A stretch of DNA of 64,000 nucleotides, from the NCBI RefSeq assembly GCF_002367995.1, contig NZ_AP018207.1, positions 248,001 through 312,000 of the forward strand, in the 5' to 3' direction. How positions within the stretch are numbered: the stretch's first letter is position 1; each line of letters begins with the position of its first letter. This document shows positions 46,705 through 55,471 of this stretch, one piece after another. The notes below the pieces were generated by a model. The model saw only the letters and a program-made list of their open reading frames with translations, did no database searches and had not been told where the DNA came from. The stretch is from Calothrix brevissima NIES-22. GTDB lineage: Bacteria; Cyanobacteriota; Cyanobacteriia; Cyanobacteriales; Nostocaceae. Both the position numbers and the translations under genes were made by a program.

Positions 46705-47520
46705 CTAATCGTCAATGCTGACAAGTTTGGGTAACTGAGAAACTGGAATATCGAAGAAGTAAGACAATACCTCTTGTCGCCAAGTATCATAAATTACACC
46801 TGTCCCCTCAACTTCAATACCCAGCGCCCGACGGCTAACTTTTTCATGCTCTTTTAAATAGGGTTTGCGACGGCGTTGTACTTCTTCGTCTGCTTCGATT
46901 ACCTGGGCGGCTAACTCAGCTTTTTCTGTTGGCGAAGCTTTGTCAAATTTACGTAACCACCACTCTGCAACACCTGCACGGTGAAATGTTTCATCTGGGA
47001 TAATTCTCGCTGTCGCAAAGCTGGAGGATTCTGGATCGTACAGCCTTGATAAACGGCGATTTAATGAGCCAATGGCAACAATATGATGTTCATAATGCAG
47101 TTCAAAAGCTAAAAAGCCTAACCAGCCTCGTCGGGGTATATCTCCCATAAAATCCCAATGCTTTTGTACTTGCTTTTGGATATCTTCAATGGGATCGTGA
47201 CCAAATAATGCTTCTACACGGCGACGAGTATTTTCTGCATGTGCGCCATCATCACCTAATTGGCGACTTAAAAATAACTGCAATTCTGGATCGGGAATTT
47301 TATCGATAACGTTGGCGACAACTTGCACAATAAATAAATCGTGGGCTGCACCACCAACACGGAAATGGTAAAAATTATCTAGTTCTTCGGCTGTAGCGAT
47401 CGCTTTTGGATCTTGCAAGCGCTTTTTCGGAATATGGGGCGCGTGTTTATCAATTAACCTATCAATAGTTTCATTTTCAAATTCAATTGTCCAAGCTGGA
47501 CGAGTGATAATAGCAGTCAT
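46705..47520 (-). CDS. ferritin-like diiron protein, paralog 2 (uncharacterised)
   Basis: A 271-residue protein very like paralog 1 (start ...TRPAWTIEFENETIDRLI; DDGAHA; FELHYEHHIV; DETFH). It heads the minus-strand run leading to paralog 3 and an SsuA-like gene. The dyad at 47976 lies 456 bp upstream. As for the other two, a diiron oxygenase or oxidase function is an inference from the ligands. Confidence 0.65.
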   Translation of the reverse strand: MTAIITRPAWTIEFENETIDRLIDKHAPHIPKKRLQDPKAIATAEELDNFYHFRVGGAAHDLFIVQVVANVIDKIPDPELQLFLSRQLGDDGAHAENTRRRVEALFGHDPIEDIQKQVQKHWDFMGDIPRRGWLGFLAFELHYEHHIVAIGSLNRRLSRLYDPESSSFATARIIPDETFHRAGVAEWWLRKFDKASPTEKAELAAQVIEADEEVQRRRKPYLKEHEKVSRRALGIEVEGTGVIYDTWRQEVLSYFFDIPVSQLPKLVSIDD

Positions 47521-47687
47521 ATTTTGCTCCTGTGTGTGAGTTGTTCACTGATTTGGAACAGAGCCGATTAATACTTAGTCATTTGTCATTTGTAAGCGGG
47601 AACAGGATATGATTGTGAATCTTTGTCACTTGTCTCCCTCATTGCTAAATAACTAGTGCTTTTTCTCATTAATTTTGCGGTGCTGCG

Positions 47688-47720
47688 AGATCCCCGACTT
47701 CTTCAAGAAGTCGGGGATCT
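47688..47720. repeat. 33-bp palindrome (AGATCCCCGACTTCTT)
   Basis: A near-perfect palindrome, the same as 45683-45715 except for one base in the loop. Confidence 0.75.
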
Positions 47721-47975
47721 GAACATCCGCGACTCATCAGAATTAATGCGATACACCACTAGTAAATTTAAGTTGTGAAATTTGTTGTCATCCACACATT
47801 TTTTGCAACTGTGGGATAGTCTTTGGCTCATAATTAGCTAGGGTTTAAGAAAAAAGTGAGCCTAGTTGCTGGAATTTGAAATCTTACTCCCTTCTCTAGG
47901 CTCAGGCGGCATAACTGTTCAGAACCTTGGCAATCAGCGTTTGAAAGTAAATGTTTAATTTCTTAAACCATAAAC

Positions 47976-48001
47976 TACGGTAATTTGACCAATAAACCGT
48001 A
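47976..48001. promoter_or_regulatory. 26-bp dyad site, near-perfect palindrome
   Basis: Reads TACGGTAATTTGACC and ends AAACCGTA, and the flanks ATAAAC and GTTTAT extend the perfect arms to 12 bp. It is the most symmetric of all sites and shows the recognition is a dyad. Confidence 0.7.
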
Positions 48002-48104
48002 GTTTATAAATATGAGATTTGCATATATGGCGATAAAAAACAAGGGGTGAGATTTTCAAGCTTGCTTCTTGAGGTGAACTGTGGTAGGTTCATATTGCAG
48101 AAAA

Positions 48105-48130
48105 TACAGTAGCTCGACTGATTTACCGTA
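48105..48130. promoter_or_regulatory. 26-bp dyad site upstream of class II aldolase
   Basis: Reads TACAGTAGCTCGACTG and ends TTTACCGTA. It is 253 bp before the ATG of the aldolase. Together with the site at 47976 it makes a pair 129 bp apart. Confidence 0.6.
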
Positions 48131-48382
48131 GTTTAATAAAAAATATTACTAACCTATTCCAAAGAGTTGCTGTGCTAGATAATTTCCTACCTAACTTTGG
48201 GTAAATAGTAATGATCCGAAAGATTTTATTAATTCAGTGCGATCGCGTCTGTTAAGAAATTTCATCAAATAATTCTGTCACTAGTTTGACGGTGCAGTCA
48301 TCTGAATCGTCACGCCTAATATATCAGGCTATTTCATGGCTGTATTTATTAAATAATCTTCTATTTATAGGAGTCGAGAATC

Positions 48383-49162
48383 ATGGTGCAAACTTCCATC
48401 GTCCGCAATGGTACTCTCGTTAAACCACCAACCTTTACCTCCACAGAAGCAGAGCGTCGTCATCGCAAAGAACGGTTAGCAGCAGCTTTACGCATTTTTG
48501 CTCGCTTAGGTTTTGCTCAAGGATTAGGAGGACACATCACAGCCCGCGATCCGGAACTTACCGATCATTTTTGGGTAAATCCTTTTGGGATTCATTTCAG
48601 CCGCGTGCGCGTTTCCGACTTAATCTTGGTTAATGCTCAAGGTGAAGTTGTTCAAGGTAATGGCGCACTCAATCAAGCTGCATACGCTATTCACTCCCAA
48701 ATTCACGAAGCCCGTCCAGATGTAGTAGCGGCGGCTCATGCTCATTCCTTCTATGGCAAAACTTGGTCAGCACTAGGTCGCTTAATCGATCCAATTACCC
48801 AAGATTCTGCGGTTTTCTACCAAGATCATGCTTTATTTGATGATTACAAAGGCATTGTGTTAGATACCAGTGAAGGAAAACGCATTGCTGAAGGATTAGG
48901 TAATAAAAAAGCGGCAATTCTCCGCAATCATGGATTATTAACCGTAGGACACACTGTAGATGAGGCGGCTTGGTGGTTCATTCGTCTAGAAGATGCGACT
49001 AAATCCCAGTTGCTAGCCGAATCCGTAGGTAAACCAATTCCTATTGAGCATGATCTTGCTTTGAGTATTCAACAACGCAATGGTACTCATGAAGCAGGTT
49101 GGCGTGCATTCCAATATTTGTGGGATGAAATTACCCGCGATCAACCAGATTTATTGGATTGA
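48383..49162 (+). CDS. class II aldolase/adducin family protein
   Basis: A 259-residue class II aldolase. The Zn ligands are His119 and His121 (AAHAHS) and His183 (RNHGLL). An AGGAG ribosome site precedes the ATG. The partial protein at 1-506 is close to it. Substrates of this family are phosphorylated sugars or hydroxy aldehydes, and sulfur-linked members exist (methylthioribulose-phosphate dehydratase); the present ligand is unknown. It is first on the plus strand before the SsuD-like gene, separated from it by a MITE-like element. Confidence 0.82.
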   Translation: MVQTSIVRNGTLVKPPTFTSTEAERRHRKERLAAALRIFARLGFAQGLGGHITARDPELTDHFWVNPFGIHFSRVRVSDLILVNAQGEVVQGNGALNQAAYAIHSQIHEARPDVVAAAHAHSFYGKTWSALGRLIDPITQDSAVFYQDHALFDDYKGIVLDTSEGKRIAEGLGNKKAAILRNHGLLTVGHTVDEAAWWFIRLEDATKSQLLAESVGKPIPIEHDLALSIQQRNGTHEAGWRAFQYLWDEITRDQPDLLD

Positions 49163-49207
49163 TACCCTTTCACGTTAATTATGATACAAAGACGCTGGTA
49201 GAGGCAT

Positions 49208-49420
49208 GGCATTGCCCAGTGGTGTCAACTTAACGTGAAACCCGCTTGGTTGCAAGGTTTCGCCCTCACCCCCAGCCCCTCTCCCACCAGGAGAAGGGAG
49301 CAAGAGATTTAGTTCCCCTTCTCCTGCGGGAGAAGGGGTTAGGGGATGAGGGCGCGAGGTATTTGTACAACGCCCGCCCTATATAGCTTTTAGCTTAAGT
49401 TGACACCAATGGGCATTGCC
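49208..49420. mobile_element. MITE-like element with 26-bp terminal inverted repeats
   Basis: The ends GGCATTGCCCAGTGG(T...) and the opposite end form 26-bp inverted repeats with two mismatches (24/26). The interior carries a second palindrome with CTCTCCC and GGAGAAGG arms. No ORF inside. A duplicated target is not clear. It sits between the aldolase and SsuD-like genes. Confidence 0.65.
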
Positions 49421-49506
49421 ATTCCCTGAAGCGAAATCTATATGTATCAGGGTTGAAATGGCATAAAAGGGAATAGAAAACAGGGTAGTATTCAGGAGAA
49501 TTTATC

Positions 49507-50607
49507 ATGCCAGTTGAGTTTATTGGGTTAATCCGCACCAAACCAGCTTCGGAGTTAAACAGTTTACCGGGTAGTCTAGCGGATGATATTATTGACCCCG
49601 CCTATGTGCGTGAGTTTGCCCAAGCTCATGAACAAGGGGATTTTGATAAGGTACTAATCGGCTATAGCTCTAGTAGTCCTGATGGTTTTACCGTTGCTAC
49701 CCATGCAGCTGCATTTACTGAGCGCTTAGGCTTTTTGATTGCTCATCGTCCAGGTTTTGTTGCACCAACTTTAGCAGCACGCAAAGCAGCTACCCTCGAC
49801 CATTTTACTAATGGTCGGATTGCGGTACATATTATCACTGGTGGTAGTGATGCAGACCAGCAAAGAGATGGTGACTGGCTCGATCATGACAATCGCTATC
49901 GTCGTACAGATGAGTATTTAGAAATAGTCCGTCGTGTCTGGACAAGCGATACACCCTTTGATTACGAGGGTGAATTTTATCGTGTTAAAGATGCTTTCTC
50001 TGCTATCAAACCACTGCAAAAGCCTCATATTCCCCTTTACTTTGGCGGTGCATCCGGCCCAGCCGTAGAAGTAGGAGCCAAGCATAGTAACGTTTATGCT
50101 TTGTGGGGTGAGCCAATAGCCGCAGTTAAAGAAAGAATTGCTCAAGTTAAGGCTGCTTTACCTCGCGATCGCTCTATTCGCTTTAGTGTATCTCTGCGTC
50201 CTATTTTGGGTGTGACAGAAGAACAGGCTTGGGAAAGAGCCAGAAATATTTTAGGACGGATTCAAGAACAACGCGGAGGTGCAAAAGTCGCGCCCCCAGC
50301 TAGACCACAGGCGGTAGGTTCGCAACGGTTACTGGATTTCGCAGCTAAAAGCGAGATTTACGATAAACGTTTATGGACACCGATCGCATCTGCTACTGGT
50401 GCCGCAGGTAACACAACTGCATTAGTGGGAACACCAGAACAAGTTGCAGAGGCTTTAGTTGATTACTATGACGCAGGTGTCACTACATTACTAATTCGGG
50501 GCTTCGATCCGCTAGCAGATGCTATTGATTACGGGCGGGAAGTTATTCCTTTAGTGCGGAAAGAAGTAGCAAAACGAGAACGCCAAGCTGTTACAGTTGG
50601 GAGATAA
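49507..50607 (+). CDS. ssuD: alkanesulfonate monooxygenase (SsuD-like LLM)
   Basis: A 366-residue LLM enzyme closest in pattern to SsuD. GYSSSSPDGFTVATHAA, the HIITGG nucleophile-side strand, DGDWLDHDNRYRRTDEYLEI and YFGGASGPA are SsuD-typical. SsuD uses FMNH2 and O2 to turn an alkanesulfonate into an aldehyde and sulfite. No SsuE reductase lies beside it. It heads the plus-strand SsuD-HbpS-LLM run; its upstream spacer holds a MITE and no dyad. Confidence for the exact substrate is lower than for the family. Confidence 0.76.
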   Translation: MPVEFIGLIRTKPASELNSLPGSLADDIIDPAYVREFAQAHEQGDFDKVLIGYSSSSPDGFTVATHAAAFTERLGFLIAHRPGFVAPTLAARKAATLDHFTNGRIAVHIITGGSDADQQRDGDWLDHDNRYRRTDEYLEIVRRVWTSDTPFDYEGEFYRVKDAFSAIKPLQKPHIPLYFGGASGPAVEVGAKHSNVYALWGEPIAAVKERIAQVKAALPRDRSIRFSVSLRPILGVTEEQAWERARNILGRIQEQRGGAKVAPPARPQAVGSQRLLDFAAKSEIYDKRLWTPIASATGAAGNTTALVGTPEQVAEALVDYYDAGVTTLLIRGFDPLADAIDYGREVIPLVRKEVAKRERQAVTVGR

Positions 50608-50612
50608 AAATT

Positions 50613-51047
50613 ATGGTACAAACATCTACATCTAAAAGAACTGTTGAATTAATTACAGTTGATACTGCATTAGCCGCAGTCAAAGCAGGTTTAAAAGAAA
50701 GCCAAAATTTAGGTGCTAACGTATCTATTGCTGTTTACAACTCCCTTTTAACTTTGGTAGCCTTTGCACATGGTGATGATGCACCGCCTCACAGTGTGCA
50801 AACAAGCAAACGCAAAGCGCAAACAGCAGCTTCGATTCGTCGCCCTACAGGAACCTTTGCCGATCATCTAGCTGTGGCGTTACCTCTAGCTTCTGGTAAC
50901 TTGCTAACAAATCTCGGTGGAGGTTTACCTATTCGCTTTGGTGGTGTCCATGTAGGAGCCATTGGTGTTGGCGGTGGTACTGTTGAACAAGATATTGTGA
51001 TCGCCAAAGCCGCGTTAAGTGCGATCGGTGCAGAGCCAATAGATTAG
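50613..51047 (+). CDS. HbpS/GlcG-like heme-binding family protein
   Basis: A 144-residue DUF336-family (HbpS/GlcG) protein. It begins with a helix, then SIAVYNSLLTLVAFAHGDDA and GAIGVGGGTVEQD typical of the fold. Members bind heme or cobalamin, or lack a cofactor. It starts six bases after the SsuD-like stop and thus is in one operon. A role in flavin enzyme function is unknown. Confidence 0.82.
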   Translation: MVQTSTSKRTVELITVDTALAAVKAGLKESQNLGANVSIAVYNSLLTLVAFAHGDDAPPHSVQTSKRKAQTAASIRRPTGTFADHLAVALPLASGNLLTNLGGGLPIRFGGVHVGAIGVGGGTVEQDIVIAKAALSAIGAEPID

Positions 51048-51067
51048 TTATCTACCCCATTTGAGCG

Positions 51068-52252
51068 ATGATTCTTAGCCATTACCCTGGTTCAATTGTC
51101 GGCAGCGATCGCTTTTTGGCTCCGACAGATTTTCCCGACAGTCCGCTCTCCCAAGCATTGCAACAGCCTGTATTGTTGGGGTTATTTCTCCCCATTCAAG
51201 CAGGCGGTTGGAGTGCTTCCACATTACCACGCACTACCGACTGGAGCTTTGAATACAACAAGGATTTGGTGCTAAAAACTGAGGCGCTGGGTTTTGATTT
51301 AGTATTTGCGCTGTCACAGTGGTTACCCAAAGGTGGCTATGGTGGCGTGTTCAATGGTCAAGCACTGGACTCTTTTGTGACTACAGCTGCACTCACCAGC
51401 GTGACACAGAAGATTATGCTCATCTCTACAATCCATGTGTTGTACGGGCCGATTCATCCCTTGCACTTAGCTAAATATGGTGCAACACTCGACCATATAT
51501 CAGGGGGGCGCTGGGGTATTAACGTGGTGACTGGACACCGCGCAGTTGAACATGAAATGTTTGGTTGGAATCGGATTGAGCATGACCATCGTTATGAACT
51601 TGCAGCCGAGTTTATCGAAGTACTGCAACGTTTATGGGGTGATAACGAGAATTTCTCATTTGAGGGTAAGTCTTCGTGGAAACTCAATGGTGCTTATGTA
51701 ACGCCTAAGCCCAAATATGGCCGTCCGGTGCTAGTCAATGCTACAGGCTCAGATGCAGGTATTTCCTTTGCTGCACGTTATTCTGACATTGTGTTTATTA
51801 CTAGCCCAGCAGGTTCAGATTTCCAGAGTGCCATTGAAGCATTACCCCCACATACTAAAAGAGTCAAGCAAGCTGCACGGGATATTGGGCGGGAAGTACG
51901 GACACTCCTCAACCCGATGGTAATTAGCCGGGAAACTGAGCGCGAAACTTGGGAATATCACGATGCGATCGTTGCTCATGCTGACCCAGCTGCGCCTTCA
52001 GGCTTTAGTAGATTTGATAGTGACGCACATGCTTGGAAAGGTCGTGTCGGTAGAGATGAACCAAAGCGTCGGGCGATTGGCGGTAACATCGAGGTCATCG
52101 GTACGCCTGAGCAGGTAGTCGAGCAGTTTGTCCAGTTGAAAGAGGCTGGTATTGATGGCTTGCAATTGAGCTTTTATGACTTTAAGCCTGATTTGGAATT
52201 TTTTGGCGATCGCATCCTCCCACTCATGAAACAGGCAGGTTTGAGGTTATGA
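51068..52252 (+). CDS. LLM-class flavin-dependent monooxygenase (SfnG/RutA-like)
   Basis: A 394-residue LLM enzyme. GLFLPIQAGGWSASTLPRTT, ISGGRWGINVVTGHR, EMFGWNRIEHDHRYELAAEF and FYDFKPDLEFFGDRILP fit the group with dimethylsulfone monooxygenase SfnG and pyrimidine monooxygenase RutA. It is the fifth LLM in the window counting the NtaA type. It follows HbpS by 20 bases and ends the operon; substrate is undetermined. Confidence 0.78.
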   Translation: MILSHYPGSIVGSDRFLAPTDFPDSPLSQALQQPVLLGLFLPIQAGGWSASTLPRTTDWSFEYNKDLVLKTEALGFDLVFALSQWLPKGGYGGVFNGQALDSFVTTAALTSVTQKIMLISTIHVLYGPIHPLHLAKYGATLDHISGGRWGINVVTGHRAVEHEMFGWNRIEHDHRYELAAEFIEVLQRLWGDNENFSFEGKSSWKLNGAYVTPKPKYGRPVLVNATGSDAGISFAARYSDIVFITSPAGSDFQSAIEALPPHTKRVKQAARDIGREVRTLLNPMVISRETERETWEYHDAIVAHADPAAPSGFSRFDSDAHAWKGRVGRDEPKRRAIGGNIEVIGTPEQVVEQFVQLKEAGIDGLQLSFYDFKPDLEFFGDRILPLMKQAGLRL

Positions 52253-52438
52253 GTTTCTTGCAAATCAATAACACTCAAGTACTTGAAAGCAATTTCTGAA
52301 TATTTCACAGTCATTATTAAGCCATTTAAAAGAAAAGAGCATAAGTTGTTCCCTGTTGTTCCTAGTCTCTTGACAAAGAAATTGTATCTGGTTAAGTTGG
52401 ATACATTCTACCAAGCAGGCACAACCAGGAACAACAAA

Positions 52439-54733
52439 ATGCCTATTAAACATTACACTGCTTCAAAAACTCGTTCACAAGGAAGATCAGCATGGGCAAT
52501 TACCTTCCGACATCCTTTACGTCCCGATCCCCGGACTCGGCAAGGTTTGAAAGTTCGCCGTGGGTTAGGAACATCAGATGAGGTAGAAGCTGACAAACTC
52601 GTAGCACAGATGAATAAGTTGTTAGCCGATGAAAGTTTTCACAGCATATCTATGCGTTCAGAAGCAGCTCGTCGGTTCTCATCAGTAATAGTTGATGCTT
52701 TCTACGATGGAATTGAGAACCCTCCTTTAGAACCTTGGAAATTACGTGAACAATACTTACCATTACCAACAATAGAAGATGGATATTCTAAGGTATTACT
52801 GGTTGGTACAACAGGAGCAGGCAAAACTTCATTATTACGACATTTAATTGGAACAGATCCTCAGAAAGACCGTTTCCCGTCAACTTCTACTGCAAGAACC
52901 ACCGTCTCAGACATAGAAATAATCACATCTGATGAATCTTACAAAGCAGTAGTGACGTTTTTCTCTGAGTGGGCTGTTCGTAGTAGTGTACGTGAATGTG
53001 TAGCAGATGCTTGTTTAGCTGCTTGGGACAAACTTTCTGATGAAAAATTAGTAACTCGCTTATTGAATCATCAAGACCAAAAGTTTAGACTCAGCTATAT
53101 TCTAGGTTCTTGGCAAATCAATAATAATATAGATGATGAAGACGATTGGGAAGATGAAGAGGATTCTTCATTAAAAAATGATTTAGAACTGGATGTTAGT
53201 ACTACAGGAATTCCGACTCCAGATGAGCGCTTAAAAATGCAGAAAATACTTGAAGGATATGTTCAACGTATCCAGCAAATGGCTGAAAATACCATTCAAA
53301 ATTTGAATAAAGAATTGGATGAGGATGTCAGTCTTTATAGAGGAAAAGATCGAGAAGCTGCAGAAGAACTTTTCGATGCTGAAGTTCAAGCTTCAGATTC
53401 TTTTGATGAGCTAGTAAACGATATCATAGAAGAGATTCAACAGCGCTTTGAGCGATTAACTGTTGGTAATCTTCTTAAACGACGTACTGGTTGGCCAGAA
53501 GTTTGGATTTATGAAAACGATGACAGAGAAAAATTTATTTCCCAAATTAAGCAGTTTTCCAGCAACTATGCTCCAGCCTTTGGTCGATTACTAACACCAC
53601 TAGTTCAGGGAATAAGAATTCAAGGTGCATTTGACCCAATTTTCACAGATGAAAAGCGAAGTTTAGTTCTGATGGACGGACAGGGGCTTGGGCATACTCC
53701 TGATTCATCAGCTAGTGTGACAACTCATATTACTAGTCGCTTTGAAAGTGTAGATGTTATTCTTCTGGTTGATAATTCTCAACAGCCTATGCAAGCTGCT
53801 CCTTTGTCTGTAATTCGGGCAATTGCTACTAGTGGCTATCAGCATAAATTAGCAATTGCTTTTACACACTTTGACAATGTGAAAGGAGATAATTTACCTA
53901 GATTTGAAGACAAAAAAGCTCACGTTATGGCTTCATTGACTAATGGTTTAACTAGCTTGCGAGATATTCTAGGTCAGCCTATCGTTAGGGCAATTGAACG
54001 AAACCTAGAAAAACGCTGTTTTATGTTAGGTGGACTGGATAAGTCTTTAGAAGATGTCAAAAAACGCAAAGTCAACAGAATTGAACTAGAACGTCTCTTA
54101 CAATTTTGCCAAGATGCAATTGAACAAATACCTTTGCCAGAAGTAGAACCGATATACGATCCTGCGGGATTAATGTTTGCCGTTCAGCAAGCCACAAGAG
54201 ACTTCCATAAAAGATGGGATGCAATTCTTGGGCTAGGAGAATTAGACGGAGTTTATAAGGAACATTGGACTCGCATCCGGGCGCTTAATAGGCGTATGTC
54301 AGAGCAAACGGATGTAGAATATGACACATTGAAGCCAGTTGCAGATTTACTAGCAAGGCTCAATGAGGCTATTTCAAAATTTTTAGATAACCCAATTGAT
54401 TGGGCTACAATGGTTAACTCAGAGGAAGAAGCCGAGCAAGCAATTAATAACATTCGTCAAAAGGTTTTTGCGGAACTGCATTCGTTTACTGCTAAACGTT
54501 TGGCTGAAGACCCTTTAATTTCTTGGGTAAAAGCATATCAGCACAGTGGAAAAGGCTCTACATTAGTTAGAGCAAGAGATATCAAAGTTATCTATGATAC
54601 TGCTGCACCAGAACTAACTCCAATTATGGATATTCGTAAACAAGAATTTTTGCAAAAAGTTCGTGAACTTGTTCATGATGCTATAGAACAAGGAGGTGGT
54701 CAGCTCATAACCTCTATTTTTGCTAAAGCATAA
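52439..54733 (+). CDS. large GTPase-like protein with integrase-arm-like N-terminus
   Basis: A 764-residue protein. Residues 1-70 ([33 protein letters not shown]) resemble the arm-binding domain of tyrosine recombinases. A P-loop GTPase follows: GTTGAGKTS at 113-121, a long acidic coiled-coil-like insertion, DGQG at 403-406 and THFD at 466-469 (a TKxD-like motif). It looks dynamin- or septin-like in arrangement but I cannot place it. The ATG at 52439 has AGGA upstream; an upstream TTG frame (52283) is unlikely. Its stop overlaps the next ATG (TAATG). It may be foreign: sequence and function are unlike the operon around it. Confidence 0.6.
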   Translation: MPIKHYTASKTRSQGRSAWAITFRHPLRPDPRTRQGLKVRRGLGTSDEVEADKLVAQMNKLLADESFHSISMRSEAARRFSSVIVDAFYDGIENPPLEPWKLREQYLPLPTIEDGYSKVLLVGTTGAGKTSLLRHLIGTDPQKDRFPSTSTARTTVSDIEIITSDESYKAVVTFFSEWAVRSSVRECVADACLAAWDKLSDEKLVTRLLNHQDQKFRLSYILGSWQINNNIDDEDDWEDEEDSSLKNDLELDVSTTGIPTPDERLKMQKILEGYVQRIQQMAENTIQNLNKELDEDVSLYRGKDREAAEELFDAEVQASDSFDELVNDIIEEIQQRFERLTVGNLLKRRTGWPEVWIYENDDREKFISQIKQFSSNYAPAFGRLLTPLVQGIRIQGAFDPIFTDEKRSLVLMDGQGLGHTPDSSASVTTHITSRFESVDVILLVDNSQQPMQAAPLSVIRAIATSGYQHKLAIAFTHFDNVKGDNLPRFEDKKAHVMASLTNGLTSLRDILGQPIVRAIERNLEKRCFMLGGLDKSLEDVKKRKVNRIELERLLQFCQDAIEQIPLPEVEPIYDPAGLMFAVQQATRDFHKRWDAILGLGELDGVYKEHWTRIRALNRRMSEQTDVEYDTLKPVADLLARLNEAISKFLDNPIDWATMVNSEEEAEQAINNIRQKVFAELHSFTAKRLAEDPLISWVKAYQHSGKGSTLVRARDIKVIYDTAAPELTPIMDIRKQEFLQKVRELVHDAIEQGGGQLITSIFAKA

Positions 54734-54945
54734 TGCAAAATCCAACTACCGGTGAATTTGCCGATTTGTTTGAAGCTGGGATTGTTGATCCCGCCAAAGT
54801 AACTCGTTCCGCCGTGCAGAATGCTGCATCAATTGCAGGTATGGTATTAACCACCGAAGCCATTGTAGTTGATAAACCAGAACCGAAGGATGCTACACCT
54901 GCTGCACCCGGTGGTGGTGGCTTAGGTGGCGATTTCGATTACTAA
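54733..54945 (+). pseudogene. stand-alone GroEL C-terminal fragment
   Basis: Seventy codons that match the last part of cyanobacterial Gro[22 protein letters not shown], then [20 protein letters not shown] and a Gly-rich GGDFDY tail. Upstream of the ATG no GroEL homology continues; the frame meets a stop three codons before. It may be a remnant of a chaperonin gene or, because it overlaps the GTPase stop by one base, an expressed tail peptide. GroEL residues 460 onward form part of the equatorial domain, so alone it would not fold as a chaperonin. Confidence 0.8.
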
Positions 54946-54993
54946 TCCTGAATTGGTTGTAAAACAATAGGTTTTGGGTCTTTTGTAATCTTC

Positions 54994-55030
54994 AGGGGCG
55001 ATCGCCAAATATTGCGATCGCCTCTTTACT
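54994..55030 (+). terminator. hairpin GGCGATCGC / GCGATCGCC
   Basis: The stem is made of HIP1-type sequence: GGCGATCGC and its partner with an 8-base loop, followed by a weak T-rich stretch. It lies 49 bases after the GroEL fragment. Confidence 0.5.
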
Positions 55031-55190
55031 TACGATTTTAGGGCTTACGCATACTCTACAAACTCTTGGCGTTCTTGGCGTCTTGGCGGTTCATTAATTT
55101 AGGCTTTTGGGAATTTTTGTGTAAGTCCTAGACTTCTCTTCCTTCTCTCTATAACCACTCATTTCCAAGTGACTTATAAAATATGTTTTT

Positions 55191-55262
55191 TCTCTGCGCC
55201 TCCGCGCTCTCTGCGGTTTAAAAATAATTTATCTAACCACAGAGACGCAGAGAACACAGAGA
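55191..55262. repeat. CTCTGCG-family inverted repeat
   Basis: Arms TCTCTGCGCCTCCGCG and its partner around an AT loop; a third copy of the family at 7493 and 23363. The reversed CGCCAAG repeat precedes it at about 55064-55092. The rest of 54946-55471 shows no gene. Confidence 0.7.
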
Positions 55263-55273
55263 TAAGAGATTAA

Positions 55274-55318
55274 TTTGCAATATTTAATTTTGAAAACCTA
55301 ATAATTAGGGTATCATAT
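55274..55318 (+). promoter_or_regulatory. conserved block shared with 17963 (motif class II)
   Basis: Same block as 17963-18008 (41 of 46 aligned positions identical): TTTGCAATATTTAAT, AACCTAATAATT and TATCATAT. Here it lies 154 bp before the TTG start of the FAD protein. Confidence 0.6.
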
Positions 55319-55471
55319 TATCTGAAATCTTACGTTTATCAATACTGTTTGAACTTGCTTACCGACGCAACTTACCAAACAACATGAATTCAACCCCCAG
55401 ACTCATCTGCGGGGTTATTAATTTTTGAATTCCCCAAACAGGGTGCAACTACCAACAAGGAGGAAAAACAA

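Larger units (their letters stand above)
47521..48382. promoter_or_regulatory. divergent promoter region with two dyads
   Basis: 860-base gap between diiron paralog 2 and the class II aldolase. It has a 33-bp palindrome (47688-47720; same as 45683) and dyads at 47976 and 48105. No gene seen. Confidence 0.6.

Noticed and set aside
55342-55367. TACTGT and ACCGA pair before the AprA-like gene
   Set aside because: The span is 23 rather than 26 bases; likely chance.
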